Notes: generated from the sequence alone by a model not told the origin. A DNA stretch of 64,000 nucleotides from Bacillota bacterium (GCA_023389275.1 JAEWEN010000023.1:85674-149673); one strand, 5' to 3'; counted from the first letter of the stretch, positions 24,948 to 37,297 are shown. Numbers and translations: made by a program.

Positions 24948-26486
24948 TTGCTTTATCCTCTTAACGACAATACATCTTCAAATCTTGAAGATATTGCTTT
25001 AAATCTTTGCTTTGCATCTACTAAATGTACCGAATGGTCTATTTTATACTCTGGCCTCGGTATTTATAATCATGTTTCTAGTAAAGAAATGAAAAAAATG
25101 TTTTCACACTTTAAAGTTAAGTCTGATGATAAATTTCTAGATCTTTTACACTTTATAAAATGTATATATAAAAAAGGAAGACCAGACTTTTTAAAGCCTT
25201 TAAAATCCTCTAAAAGAGATAGAAAATTTCTTTGGAAACATGACAAATTTAATAAAGAGATTCCTATATTGTCCCAGGGTTTTGGTATTTTATCTTTATG
25301 TGCATGCTCAAAACTTATTAAATATCATGAAAAAAGATTATCATTAAGTATGATAAAAGCTGCTGATATTTTATTTGATTTTGTTGATAAAAATATGAAA
25401 TCAGGGGATGGACAGTTTGTATCATTTGAAGATAAGTCAAAAACTCCTAAAGAAGCAATGTTTTTAAAAAGAAAAGATAAATATCCTGATATTGTAAGTC
25501 AAACAATAATACATGAAGCTTTTTTAACACTTTATAACGAAACATCAAACTCAAAGTATAAAAATTATTTTAAAAATAACTCTAGATATCTAGAGGAGTC
25601 TAGAAAAATATTTAAATACTTATACGACAATCACTTAAATCTTATTTCATTAAAATCCCGTGAAATATCAAATATAATATCATCTTTATGTAGATGCTCA
25701 TCTTTAGAAAAAGATAGCTCCTATATAGAAAACTATAACCATTTAATAGCTATATTATCAGCAGAGCTGTCATCTAGGGTAAAAAATACAGGTGAAGTTG
25801 AAAGACGTGAAGATTCAAGTGAAATCTCAAGTCTTATTACACATTTTAGATGTTTATCTGCTTTTATAGAAGGCTTTGGTAAAACAGACATATATAAATT
25901 TAAGGAAAAAGCAGAAAAGATTTTTTCATATATAAGTAATCACTATGATCCTTTATCTTGTATGTTTAGTGATAAAAAAGACTATAAAATAAACTATAGT
26001 TTAAGAGATATAACTGAAATAATAAAATCTCTTACAGTATATTATGTTCATACAGAAGATGAAAAAGCATTTCACATGCTTAAAGGCTTTTATAAGGTAA
26101 CTATTTTAGATTCATCATTATTAGCTAGTACACCTGAAAGAAGCCCTGTATTTTTATCACATGAAATAAAAATACCAGATACTATACCACTTTATGAGCA
26201 AACAAAAAAAGCTCCTGTTTTTTTAAAAGGACTAGGAATTAACACTAAAAAATCTCCTTATCCTTACACTGGAAAATCATTTAATAGTTATTATGGACTA
26301 TACTCTAGTTATATTTTTGCATTTTATCTTACTCCTATTATAGAACATAAAAAAAGACTTAATGGTAATATAAGCAGCAGTGACAATGAGTTTTTAGAAG
26401 ATATATATTACCGTATTATAAATAATAAAACCAATGGTGATGAAAATGCAGAAAATGAAAATTTTGGTCCAAATAATTTAGATTAA
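24948..26486 (+). CDS. Unrecognised helical protein
   Basis: A 512-residue protein that starts with TTG ten bases after AGGTGG. It is largely helical and repeats short motifs of the kind found in alpha/alpha barrels (QGFGILSLCACSKL, DIVSQTIIHEAFLTLYNET, SSLITHFRCLSAFIEGFG, RDITEIIKSLTVYY), so a six-hairpin or epimerase-like fold is a guess. No signal peptide, membrane segment or known catalytic motif. It diverges from the AIR-synthase gene, with a 133-base gap, and is followed by the small Cys-rich gene in the same direction, probably on one transcript. Confidence 0.7.
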   Translation: MLYPLNDNTSSNLEDIALNLCFASTKCTEWSILYSGLGIYNHVSSKEMKKMFSHFKVKSDDKFLDLLHFIKCIYKKGRPDFLKPLKSSKRDRKFLWKHDKFNKEIPILSQGFGILSLCACSKLIKYHEKRLSLSMIKAADILFDFVDKNMKSGDGQFVSFEDKSKTPKEAMFLKRKDKYPDIVSQTIIHEAFLTLYNETSNSKYKNYFKNNSRYLEESRKIFKYLYDNHLNLISLKSREISNIISSLCRCSSLEKDSSYIENYNHLIAILSAELSSRVKNTGEVERREDSSEISSLITHFRCLSAFIEGFGKTDIYKFKEKAEKIFSYISNHYDPLSCMFSDKKDYKINYSLRDITEIIKSLTVYYVHTEDEKAFHMLKGFYKVTILDSSLLASTPERSPVFLSHEIKIPDTIPLYEQTKKAPVFLKGLGINTKKSPYPYTGKSFNSYYGLYSSYIFAFYLTPIIEHKKRLNGNISSSDNEFLEDIYYRIINNKTNGDENAENENFGPNNLD

Positions 26487-26520
26487 AGTGAGAATACTAC
26501 TTAACAAAGGAGTTGAGGCA

Positions 26521-26679
26521 ATGATTAATATTAATTGTGCTGAGTATTGTATACACGAAAAAAATGGGAGATGCTGCCTTTCCCATATAACACCTTCCTC
26601 GTATTTTATTGGATATAATTCTAGCTGTGCATATTATCATCCTCGAATTACTCCTTTTGAAAATTTTAATAACACCTAA
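26521..26679 (+). CDS. Small Cys-rich protein, possibly metal-binding
   Basis: A 52-residue protein. The ATG at 26521 follows AAAGGAG by eight bases. Cysteines sit as C-x3-C-x7-CC and a final C-x-YYHP, in NCAEYCIHEKNGRCCLSH and NSSCAYYHP. Proteins of this size and pattern are widespread in clostridia and often misnamed hydroxymyristoyl-ACP dehydratase; they look like small zinc-binding proteins. Function unknown. Lies 35 bases after the 512-residue gene; bidirectional terminator downstream. Confidence 0.7.
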   Translation: MININCAEYCIHEKNGRCCLSHITPSSYFIGYNSSCAYYHPRITPFENFNNT

Positions 26680-26684
26680 ATAAT

Positions 26685-26714
26685 AAAAAGCTATAACAAA
26701 AGTTATAGCTTTTT
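26685..26714. terminator. Bidirectional terminator before oppA
   Basis: AAAAAGCTATAAC (26685-26697) and GTTATAGCTTTTT (26702-26714) pair perfectly around AAAA, between the convergent small Cys-rich gene and oppA. Confidence 0.92.
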
Positions 26715-26724
26715 ATTTTATATT

Positions 26725-28356
26725 TTATTGTTCTTTATATGCTGTATAGAATGATATAAATCCAAGTGGTGATTTGTGTAATCCCTTAATTGCTGGATTC
26801 ATAAGTACTATATCAGTATAGTAGTATATTGGAATAACTGGCATGTCTTCCATTACAATAGCTTCTGCTTGATGATATAGTTCAAATCTTTTAGCTTCAT
26901 CAAGTTCTGCTGCTGCTTTTTTAAGCAGTTCATCTACTTTAGGATTGTTATATCCAGTTTGGTTATTTGAACCATTTGATAGGAATAACTTAAGCATTGT
27001 AGATGGGTCCATATAGTCTCCTATCCAGCCTTTTCTACATATATCATAGTTTCTATCTGTCATACTGCTTAAGAATACTTTCCATTCTTGGTTGCTAAGC
27101 TTTACATTTATGTTAAGGTTTTTACGTAGCATTTCTTGAACAGCTTGAGCTATTTGCTCATGTCCTGATCCTACGTTATAAAGAAGTTCTATTTCAGGGA
27201 ATCCTTGTCCGTTTGGATATCCAGCTTCAGCTAAAAGTTTTTTAGCTTCTTCTACATTTCCTTGTACTGGGAAATATTCTTTACTCTTAAAGTCATTTCC
27301 ATTAGCATCAACGATTCCAGGTGGTACTATACTATTAGCTGGAACTTCTCCACCTTTTGTTGCTGTTTCAACAATAGCTTTTCTATCAATAGCAAGTGCT
27401 AATGCTTTTCTTACCTTTGGATTGCTTACAGCTTTGTATCCTTCAGGATTTTTTTCTTTCATTTTGTCTGAAATATTGATCATATACATATATGTTCCAA
27501 TATTTTGGTATTGTTTTGCTGTACCATCAGCTAATAAAGCTGGTACTTCTTGTGCTGGTGGTTTTTCCATATAATCAAGCTCACCTGTTTTAAATGCGTT
27601 TAGTGCATTTGTAGGTTCTGCTATCATTCTAACTTCTAGTTTATCAAGCTTTACAGCATCTGGATTCCAGTAGTTAGGATTTTTCTCATATACCATTATG
27701 TCCTTAGGTCTCCACTCTTTTAAAACCATAGGTCCATTTGATACATAAGTTTCTGGTTTAGTTGCCCATGAGTCATCTTTTACAATGTCTTCTCTAAGTG
27801 GCATATATGTTGGGAATGCAGTTAACTCTAGGAAAAATGCTGTTGGCGATTCTAAAGTTACTTGTAGTGTGTTGTCATCAACTACTTTTATTCCTTCAAC
27901 TACTTGTGCCTTTCCTTCAAAATAATCGTGTCCACCTTTTATGTACATCATTATTTCTGAGTATGGAGAAGCTGTTTCTTTACTTAAAACTCTAGTCCAT
28001 GCAAATTGGAAGTCTTTAGCTGTTACAGGCTGACCATCTGACCATTTCATTCCTTGTCTTAAATGGAAAGTGTACACTGTACCATCTTCAGATATTTCCC
28101 ACTTTTCAGCAGCAGCTGGCTCTGGTTTTTTAGTTTCAGGATTAATTCTTGTTAATCCTTCAAATGAGTTTTGAATAAGAGTTCCAGCATTTAGTGATTG
28201 GTTTAAACCAGGGTCGATTGTTTGCTCTTCTTCAGAAATATTGTAAACAATTTTATTTTCTGAAGAATCTCCACCTGAACAGCTTGCAAGAACAGTTGTC
28301 ATCATTACAGCTGTAAGACCAATTGCTAGTCTCTTAAAGAATTTCTTCTTTAGCAT
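26725..28356 (-). CDS. oppA: Oligopeptide ABC transporter, substrate-binding lipoprotein
   Basis: A 543-residue peptide-binding lipoprotein of the OppA family (SBP_bac_5). The lipobox ends at Cys26 (VLASC). Family blocks include GTLIQNSFEGLTR, MKWSDGQPVTAKDFQFAWTR, YNPNYWN-like VYEKNPNYWN and KVRKALALAIDR. It is the last gene of oppBCDFA, separated from oppF by a hairpin, and has its own AGGAGG site. Confidence 0.95.
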   Translation of the reverse strand: MLKKKFFKRLAIGLTAVMMTTVLASCSGGDSSENKIVYNISEEEQTIDPGLNQSLNAGTLIQNSFEGLTRINPETKKPEPAAAEKWEISEDGTVYTFHLRQGMKWSDGQPVTAKDFQFAWTRVLSKETASPYSEIMMYIKGGHDYFEGKAQVVEGIKVVDDNTLQVTLESPTAFFLELTAFPTYMPLREDIVKDDSWATKPETYVSNGPMVLKEWRPKDIMVYEKNPNYWNPDAVKLDKLEVRMIAEPTNALNAFKTGELDYMEKPPAQEVPALLADGTAKQYQNIGTYMYMINISDKMKEKNPEGYKAVSNPKVRKALALAIDRKAIVETATKGGEVPANSIVPPGIVDANGNDFKSKEYFPVQGNVEEAKKLLAEAGYPNGQGFPEIELLYNVGSGHEQIAQAVQEMLRKNLNINVKLSNQEWKVFLSSMTDRNYDICRKGWIGDYMDPSTMLKLFLSNGSNNQTGYNNPKVDELLKKAAAELDEAKRFELYHQAEAIVMEDMPVIPIYYYTDIVLMNPAIKGLHKSPLGFISFYTAYKEQ

Positions 28357-28383
28357 ATTTTTACCTCCTATATATTTATATAT

Positions 28384-28409
28384 AAAGGCTTTAAAACTTT
28401 AAAGCCTTT
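28384..28409 (-). terminator. Hairpin between oppF and oppA, partial terminator or mRNA stabiliser
   Basis: AAAGGCTTTAA (28384-28394) pairs with TTAAAGCCTTT (28399-28409). There is no long T-run. I see no promoter between it and oppA, so oppA expression must depend on read-through or on a processed mRNA. Confidence 0.55.
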
Positions 28410-28416
28410 ATAATCA

Positions 28417-29388
28417 TTAGTAAAGATGGCAAGCCACCATATGACCTGATCCTACATCCTTTAGTTCAGGATTTTTTTCTAAGCATTCTGGTTTACAGTA
28501 TTTACATCTTCCTGCAAATCTACATCCTGCTGGTGGATCAATTGGAGATGGTATATCTCCCTCTAGTATTATTCTACCTTTAGTTTTAGCTTCAACAGGA
28601 TCTGGTATAGGAATAGCTGAAAGTAATGCTTGTGTATATGGATGAAGAGGTTTTTCATAAAGCTCATTACTTCCTGCAATCTCTACCATATTTCCTAAAT
28701 ACATTACACCTACTCTATTTGATATATGCTTAACCATTGAAAGATCATGGGCTATAAATAAATAAGTAAGGCCCATTTCTTCTTGAAGATCCTCTAGCAT
28801 ATTAACAACTTGAGCTTGTATTGAAACATCAAGTGCTGATATTGGCTCATCACAAACTATAAATTCTGGTTGTGCAGCAAGTGCCCTTGCTATTCCTATT
28901 CTTTGTCTTTGACCACCTGAAAATTCATGTGGATATCTATTTGCATGTTCACTATTAAGTCCTACTCTATCTAAAAGATATTTAATTCTATCTTTTCTAT
29001 CATTTCCTGTATAAAGATTATGAATATCTATAGGCTCTCCAATAATATCCCCAACTGTCATTCTAGGGTTTAAAGATGCATATGGGTCTTGGAATATCAT
29101 TTGCATTTTCTTTCTATATTCTTTAACCTGTGAAGGTTTAAAAGGAGCAATATCTACCCCGTTATAAATAATTTCTCCACTTGTAGGTTCGTAAAGCTTT
29201 AAAACAGTTCTTCCAGTTGTTGTTTTTCCACATCCAGACTCTCCTACAAGCCCTAATGTTTCACCTTTATTTATTGAAAAGCTAACATTATCTACTGACT
29301 TAACATAGCTTATTTTATTCCCTAGTAATCCTTTTCTAATGGGGAAATACTTTTTTAAGTTTTTAACTTCTAATAGTGGTTTTGTCAT
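28417..29388 (-). CDS. oppF: Oligopeptide ABC transporter, ATP-binding protein OppF
   Basis: A 323-residue ATPase. Walker A GESGCGKTTT, Q-loop LIFQDPYASLNPR, signature FSGGQRQRIGIARAL, Walker B FIVCDEPISALD; C-terminal oligopeptide/dipeptide domain with GCRFAGRCKYC (possible Fe-S site). The ATG overlaps the oppD stop by one base (ATAATG), so the two ATPases are coupled. Confidence 0.95.
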   Translation of the reverse strand: MTKPLLEVKNLKKYFPIRKGLLGNKISYVKSVDNVSFSINKGETLGLVGESGCGKTTTGRTVLKLYEPTSGEIIYNGVDIAPFKPSQVKEYRKKMQMIFQDPYASLNPRMTVGDIIGEPIDIHNLYTGNDRKDRIKYLLDRVGLNSEHANRYPHEFSGGQRQRIGIARALAAQPEFIVCDEPISALDVSIQAQVVNMLEDLQEEMGLTYLFIAHDLSMVKHISNRVGVMYLGNMVEIAGSNELYEKPLHPYTQALLSAIPIPDPVEAKTKGRIILEGDIPSPIDPPAGCRFAGRCKYCKPECLEKNPELKDVGSGHMVACHLY

Positions 29389-30398
29389 TATTCTCTCCCC
29401 TTTCCTACAGGTGCCTCTACCTTAGGAGCATCTGCATGATTTAACCAACATGCTGCTGTATGACCATTATCTATTTTAAAGTTTTCTGGTCTACACTCTA
29501 CACATATTTTCATTGCATAGTCACATCTAGCAGCAAAAGGACATCCTACAGGAGGATTTAAAAGATCTGGTGGTTGCCCATCAATAGGGTTTAATCTTTC
29601 TTTTACTAATTTTTTAGGGTTTGGAACAGATTTTAATAGTCCCCATGTATATGGATGTTTAGGATTGTAGAAAATATCCTCTGAAGTTCCACTTTCTACT
29701 ATTGTTCCTCCATACATTACATTTATTCTGTCACAAACATCTGCAACTACACCTAGATCATGGGTAATAAGTATAATTGACTTATTAAGTCTATTTTTAA
29801 GATCCTTCATAATTTCAAGTATTTGAGCTTGAATTGTAACATCTAGAGCTGTTGTAGGCTCATCTGCTATAAGTAGCTTTGGCTCACAAGTTAAAGCCAT
29901 TGCTATCATAACCCTTTGTCTCATTCCACCTGAAAATTCATGAGGATATTGTTTCATTCTACTTTCTGGACTTGGTATACCTACTAGTGCAAGCATTTCT
30001 ACAGCTTTTTTAAAAGCTTCATCCTTACTCATTTTTTTATGTTTTCTAAGTGGCTCCATAAGCTGTTCTCCAACTGTTAAAACTGGATTTAAGCTTGTCA
30101 TAGGATCTTGGAATATCATTCCTATTTCGTTACCACGAATATTTTCCATTTCCTTTTCTGATACTTCAGCTAGGTCCTTGCCTTCAAATTTTATATTTCC
30201 TTCTACTATTTTTCCATTTTCAGCAAGTAGTCTCATAATAGACATCATTGTTATACTTTTTCCACTACCTGATTCTCCAACAATTCCAAGAGCTTCTCCT
30301 TTGTTAAGTGTAAATGATACTCCGCCTACTGCCTTAACTTCTCCTGCATGTGTAAAGAATGAGGTTTTAAGATTATTTACTTCTAGTATTTTTTCCAT
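29388..30398 (-). CDS. oppD: Oligopeptide ABC transporter, ATP-binding protein OppD
   Basis: A 336-residue ATPase. Walker A GESGSGKSIT, Q-loop IFQDPMTSLNPV, signature FSGGMRQRVMIAMAL, Walker B LLIADEPTTALD, C-terminal GCPFAARCDYAMKIC domain. Pairs with OppF; start follows AGGAGG. Confidence 0.95.
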   Translation of the reverse strand: MEKILEVNNLKTSFFTHAGEVKAVGGVSFTLNKGEALGIVGESGSGKSITMMSIMRLLAENGKIVEGNIKFEGKDLAEVSEKEMENIRGNEIGMIFQDPMTSLNPVLTVGEQLMEPLRKHKKMSKDEAFKKAVEMLALVGIPSPESRMKQYPHEFSGGMRQRVMIAMALTCEPKLLIADEPTTALDVTIQAQILEIMKDLKNRLNKSIILITHDLGVVADVCDRINVMYGGTIVESGTSEDIFYNPKHPYTWGLLKSVPNPKKLVKERLNPIDGQPPDLLNPPVGCPFAARCDYAMKICVECRPENFKIDNGHTAACWLNHADAPKVEAPVGKGRE

Positions 30399-30412
30399 TG
30401 TGTACCTCCTTA

Positions 30413-31327
30413 TTACTTACGCATTTTTGGGTCTAAAGCATCTCTTAATCCATCTCCAAGTAATTGGAATGCGAATATAGTTATACATATAGCCATAGCA
30501 GGGAAGAATAATTGGTATGGATATGTTAACCATCCTTTCATAGCTTCTGAACATAAAGTTCCCCATGAAGCATTTGGCGCTGATATACCAAGTCCAATGT
30601 AACTTAAAAATGACTCTGTAAATATAGCACTTGGTATAGCAAGTGTCATGTTTACTATAATAGGTCCCATTGTGTTTGGAATAAGATGCTTAAATAATAT
30701 TCTTGCAGGAGATGCACCTAAAGTTTTAGCTGCAAGTACAAACTCTTGCTCTTTAAGAGAAAGTATTTGTCCCCTTACCATTCTGGCCATTCCTACCCAA
30801 CTTGAAATAGAAATACCAACAATTATACTAACCATACCTGCATCTAGAACAAGTATAAGAAGAATTACATATATCATCATAGGTATAGAGTATAGTATAT
30901 CCACTATTCTCATCATTATGTCATCAACTTTTCCACCTACATAACCTGAAATACCACCATAAATAACACCTATAACAAGGTTAAGTACACTAACAACAAA
31001 TCCTATAGTAAGAGAGATCCTACCCCCATACATAACTCTTGTTAGTATGTCACGTCCAAACTGATCTGTACCAAATAAGTGAGCAGCACTTGGCCCTTGA
31101 TTTGTTATGTCATAATTTTGTTCAAAATATGAATATGGTGAAAGCATTGGTCCTACTGCTACAAATACAACCATTAAAGCTACGATTATAAGACCACCTA
31201 ATGCTAGCTTGTTAGACTTTAATCTTCTCCATGCATCTTGCCAATAGGTTACACTAGGTCTTACTACTTCTTGTTTTGCTATATCTTCTTTAGCAACTTT
31301 TTGGAATTTATCCTTTGTTACTTCCAT
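30413..31327 (-). CDS. oppC: Oligopeptide ABC transporter, permease OppC
   Basis: A 304-residue permease with a Lys/Arg-rich cytoplasmic N-terminus, six membrane segments and the EAA loop around AAKTLGASPARILFKHLIPN, where it contacts OppD/F. The FGTDQFGRDILTRVMYG block is typical of the OppC/DppC family. The start follows GGAGGGA. Confidence 0.93.
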   Translation of the reverse strand: MEVTKDKFQKVAKEDIAKQEVVRPSVTYWQDAWRRLKSNKLALGGLIIVALMVVFVAVGPMLSPYSYFEQNYDITNQGPSAAHLFGTDQFGRDILTRVMYGGRISLTIGFVVSVLNLVIGVIYGGISGYVGGKVDDIMMRIVDILYSIPMMIYVILLILVLDAGMVSIIVGISISSWVGMARMVRGQILSLKEQEFVLAAKTLGASPARILFKHLIPNTMGPIIVNMTLAIPSAIFTESFLSYIGLGISAPNASWGTLCSEAMKGWLTYPYQLFFPAMAICITIFAFQLLGDGLRDALDPKMRK

Positions 31328-31345
31328 TTTTGTCCCTCCTTTAAC

Positions 31346-32266
31346 CTATTGACCAAGTTTTATTCTTGGGTCAACTAATGAATATAATATATCTACTATA
31401 AAGTTACAAACAATAACCAATCCACTGTAAAATACTGTAATACCCATAATAGCTGTATAATCTCTATTGTTTATTGTAGTTACAAACTCACGTCCAAGTC
31501 CTGGTATACCAAAAATCTGCTCTACAACAAAGCTACCTGTTATAATTGCAGCAGTTAATGGTCCAAGATAAGTTATTATTGGTATAAGTGAATTTTTTAA
31601 AGCGTGCTTATAAGTAATAACTCTTTTTGATAAACCTTTTGCTTTAGCTGTTCTCATATAATCTTGTCTAATAACATCAAGTAAACTTGATCTTGAAAGT
31701 CTTGCTATAAATGCCATTGAATATCCACCTAGTGCAAGAACAGGCATAATATAATGTATTGGTTTGCTAAATCCTATTGTAGGAAGAAGATGTAATTGTA
31801 GTGAGAATATATATATTAAAAACGTTGCAAGTACAAAACTTGGTACTGTAACTCCAAATGTAGAAATTACAATGCAGAGTTTGTCCTGCCACTTTCCTTG
31901 ATTTAATGCTGATACTATTCCAAGCCATGTTCCTACTAATACAGAAACAATAATAGATACTATTCCAAGCTTAGCTGATGCAGGAAATGAATATCCTACG
32001 ATGTCGTTTACTGATCTACCTTGATATTTTAATGAAGGTCCAAGGTCTCCTTTAAGTAAATTTCCCATATAGCTAACATACTGCTCTGAAATAGGTTTAT
32101 TAAGACCATATTTTGCTTCCATACTTGCCATAACCTCTGGTGGGTAGTTTTTCTCACCTTGGAAAGGTCCTCCTGGTAATGATCTTATTAGAAAAAATGT
32201 AGCTGTAACAACTATAAATAGTGTTAAAATACTTGCTACTAATCTTTGCCCAATGTAACGTAACAT
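31346..32266 (-). CDS. oppB: Oligopeptide ABC transporter, permease OppB
   Basis: A 306-residue permease with a signal-anchor-like first membrane segment, the FFLIRSLPGGPF start block, and the EAA loop near TAKAKGLSKRVITYKHALKN. First gene of oppBCDFA, after AGGAGG and a roughly 225-base leader. Confidence 0.93.
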   Translation of the reverse strand: MLRYIGQRLVASILTLFIVVTATFFLIRSLPGGPFQGEKNYPPEVMASMEAKYGLNKPISEQYVSYMGNLLKGDLGPSLKYQGRSVNDIVGYSFPASAKLGIVSIIVSVLVGTWLGIVSALNQGKWQDKLCIVISTFGVTVPSFVLATFLIYIFSLQLHLLPTIGFSKPIHYIMPVLALGGYSMAFIARLSRSSLLDVIRQDYMRTAKAKGLSKRVITYKHALKNSLIPIITYLGPLTAAIITGSFVVEQIFGIPGLGREFVTTINNRDYTAIMGITVFYSGLVIVCNFIVDILYSLVDPRIKLGQ

Positions 32267-32498
32267 AAGTTCTCCTCCTTAGTTTAATGCTTTTGCTTAT
32301 TAGTTATAGAAACTTTTTTCTATATTTGAGTTAAAATGTAAAGGTTTTCTATTTTCTTTAATAATTGTTTATATTAATTCATTTATGTTTCCTATCACCT
32401 TGTATTATTTTACAATATTTTTGTATACATTTTAACTTGTAATAAATGGGATTAAAGCAAATCCATTTTTCGACATTTTTCTTTAGGGTAATAATATA

Positions 32499-32527
32499 TT
32501 TATATATTATTTTGATAATAAAATCAA
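32499..32527 (-). promoter_or_regulatory. Sigma-A promoter of oppBCDFA and intergenic note
   Basis: TTGATT (32522-32527), a 17-base spacer and TATAAA (32499-32504). The rest of the 432-base gap from 32267 to 32698 is AT-rich leader plus the downstream terminator of the 32699 gene; I see no riboswitch or small gene in it. Confidence 0.55.
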
Positions 32528-32652
32528 GTAAAAATGTAATTTTATAAATATTCTAAATTTTATTTCTAGAAATCGTTTCCTATTTTTACATATAATAAGA
32601 TATTACACTAGTTACTTTTTAAAGTTTTTACTATATTATTCCTTAATATAAA

Positions 32653-32694
32653 AAAGCTAGTGATTAAAATAATTTTATTTTAATCACTAGCTTT
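32653..32694 (-). terminator. Strong terminator of the pcrA-ligA-membrane protein transcript
   Basis: An 18-bp arm (AAAGCTAGTGATTAAAAT at 32653-32670) pairs perfectly with 32677-32694 around AATTTT, followed on the transcript by a T-run. Confidence 0.93.
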
Positions 32695-32698
32695 ATTT

Positions 32699-34991
<2,293 letters not shown>

Positions 34992-37211
34992 TTAAAGTAT
35001 CTCTATAGGACTAGAACCTAGAAGTAGGTTTTTAAGTCCTGCATTTTCAAAATGTACAGTTACTTGTACATCAGATCCTAAAGGTTTAGTTGATATTACA
35101 AGACCTTTTCCAAAAACCTTATGTTTAATTTTAACTCCAGCTTTTACTTCACTTGAAGCTGTATTATTTATTTTTTTATTTTCCATTTTAGGCATTTCTA
35201 TTTTTGAAGATATACTTCTATTTTCTGCTTTTATTTTAGGCTGAGCATTTTCATGTGAATAAACCCTATTAAATGATTGTTTTGGAACTGGACTTATATC
35301 CTCTAAAATATTTTCAGGAATTTCACTTGTAAATGATGAAACCTCATTACATGTTGTTCTTCCAAACATAAGTCTTTGTCTTGCACATGTTAAATAAAGA
35401 TTTTTCTTGGCTCTTGTTATTCCAACATAACAAAGTCTTCTTTCCTCTTCCATTTCTTCATTATCCTCAGCTGCTCTAAAATGAGGGAATATACCTTCTT
35501 CAAATCCTGCTATAAATACAACTGGAAACTCTAGTCCCTTTGCAGTGTGAAGTGTCATTAAAGTAACTCTTGAATCATCTTCTATTCCATCTTGATCTGA
35601 TACAAGTGCTATTTTCTCTAAAAATGCTGCAAGACTTTTATCCTCTTCATCTCCTGTTTCAAATTCAACAGCTGCTGAATAAAACTCTTGTACATTTTGA
35701 ACCCTATCTACTTTGTCTTTATCTTGTTCTTTTTTAAGTTCATCTATATATTCAGTTTTGTCAATTATCTCTTTAATTATTTCAGATGGTGTCATGTCGT
35801 CTTTTTTCATTATAAAAGTATTCATCATACTTATAAATTTAACCATAGAATTAGTTGCTCTTTTAGTAAGAATACCTGCTTCTTCTATATCAAGCATAGC
35901 AGAGTATAAACTTATATCATTTTGATTTGCCATCTCTCTAACTTTTTCTACACTTGAATCACCAATACCTCTTTTAGGAACATTTACTATTCTACTTAAA
36001 CTAATAGAATCAGCTGGATTATTAATAACTCTAAGGTAAGCTATAATGTCTTTTACTTCTCTTCTATCATAAAACTTTTGACCACCTATTAATTTATAAG
36101 GAACACCAGATCTCATAAGACTTTCTTCAATAATACGGCTCATTGCATTTGTTCTATATAAAACAGCACACTCACTATATGTATTTCCTTCATTAATATG
36201 TGAAAGTATTTTTTCAGCTATAAACTGTGATTCGTCTCTGTCTGTATTTCCTTTAAAAAACTTAATATTATCTCCTGCTTCATTTTCTGTCCAAAGTCTT
36301 TTATTTTTTCTATTTTCATTATTTGCTATAACACAGTTAGCTGCTTCTAATATACTTTTAGTACATCTATAGTTTTGCTCTAATTTAATAACTTTAGTAT
36401 TTTCATAATCTTTTTCAAAATCAAGAATGTTTCTAATATCTGCTCCTCTCCAGCCATAAATTGACTGGTCATCGTCTCCTACAACACATAAATTTTTATG
36501 TTTTTCAGCAAGTGTTTTTATAAGCATATATTGTGCTCCATTAGTATCTTGATACTCGTCTACTAATATATAATTAAATTTTCTATGGTAATAAGAAAGA
36601 ACTTCATCATTTTCTTTTAAAATCTGAACTGTTTTCATAATAATGTCATCAAAATCAAGGGCATTATTACTTTCTAGTTTTTTCTGATACATTTCATATA
36701 TATTTACTAAGTTTTTCTTTTCAAAACTATTATAATTATCTCTTTTAAAAGTAGCCCAATCTATTAAATTATCTTTTAAACTACCTATATTTCCTAATAT
36801 ACTTTTAGGAGGGTTTTGCTTTTCATCTATATTTAATTCTTTTAAACACTCTTTAATAAGTTTTTCCTGATCTGATGTATCGTATATTACAAATGATTTG
36901 TCATAACCTATTTTGTCTATATGTTGTCTTAAAATCCTAACACATATTGAGTGGAAGGTTCCCATCCATATACTTTTTGCCTTATCTCCTACTAAAGCTT
37001 CTATTCTTTCCTTCATTTCCCTAGCAGCTTTATTTGTAAAAGTAATAGCTAAAATATTATCTGGGTATACACCATTATCTATAAGGTGAGCTATTCTATA
37101 AGTTAAAACTCTTGTTTTACCTGAACCTGCTCCTGCAAGTATTAAAAGTGGCCCATTAAGGGTTTCAACTGCTTCCCTTTGGCTTTCATTAAGTGTATTT
37201 AAATCGATCAT
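34992..37211 (-). CDS. pcrA: ATP-dependent DNA helicase PcrA/UvrD
   Basis: A 739-residue superfamily 1A 3'-5' helicase for repair and plasmid replication. Motif I is AGAGSGKT (27-33), motif II VDEYQDT, motif III DDDQSIYGWRGA, motif IV KVIKLEQNYR and motif VI CYVGITRAKKNLYLT. C-terminal Tudor-like domain starts GVKIKHKVFGKG. The start follows GGAGG. Operon leader gene of pcrA-ligA. Confidence 0.97.
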   Translation of the reverse strand: MIDLNTLNESQREAVETLNGPLLILAGAGSGKTRVLTYRIAHLIDNGVYPDNILAITFTNKAAREMKERIEALVGDKAKSIWMGTFHSICVRILRQHIDKIGYDKSFVIYDTSDQEKLIKECLKELNIDEKQNPPKSILGNIGSLKDNLIDWATFKRDNYNSFEKKNLVNIYEMYQKKLESNNALDFDDIIMKTVQILKENDEVLSYYHRKFNYILVDEYQDTNGAQYMLIKTLAEKHKNLCVVGDDDQSIYGWRGADIRNILDFEKDYENTKVIKLEQNYRCTKSILEAANCVIANNENRKNKRLWTENEAGDNIKFFKGNTDRDESQFIAEKILSHINEGNTYSECAVLYRTNAMSRIIEESLMRSGVPYKLIGGQKFYDRREVKDIIAYLRVINNPADSISLSRIVNVPKRGIGDSSVEKVREMANQNDISLYSAMLDIEEAGILTKRATNSMVKFISMMNTFIMKKDDMTPSEIIKEIIDKTEYIDELKKEQDKDKVDRVQNVQEFYSAAVEFETGDEEDKSLAAFLEKIALVSDQDGIEDDSRVTLMTLHTAKGLEFPVVFIAGFEEGIFPHFRAAEDNEEMEEERRLCYVGITRAKKNLYLTCARQRLMFGRTTCNEVSSFTSEIPENILEDISPVPKQSFNRVYSHENAQPKIKAENRSISSKIEMPKMENKKINNTASSEVKAGVKIKHKVFGKGLVISTKPLGSDVQVTVHFENAGLKNLLLGSSPIEIL

Positions 37212-37297
37212 AATTTCCTCCTTAACTGGTTTATCTTAAATAATTATAGCATTTAACATAAGATATTAAAATTAACATATTAAATATAATACTATAT

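Noticed and set aside
32540..32580. Possible CodY box upstream of oppB
   Set aside because: AATATTCTAAATTTT has four mismatches to AATTTTCWGAAAATT, not enough in an AT-rich region.
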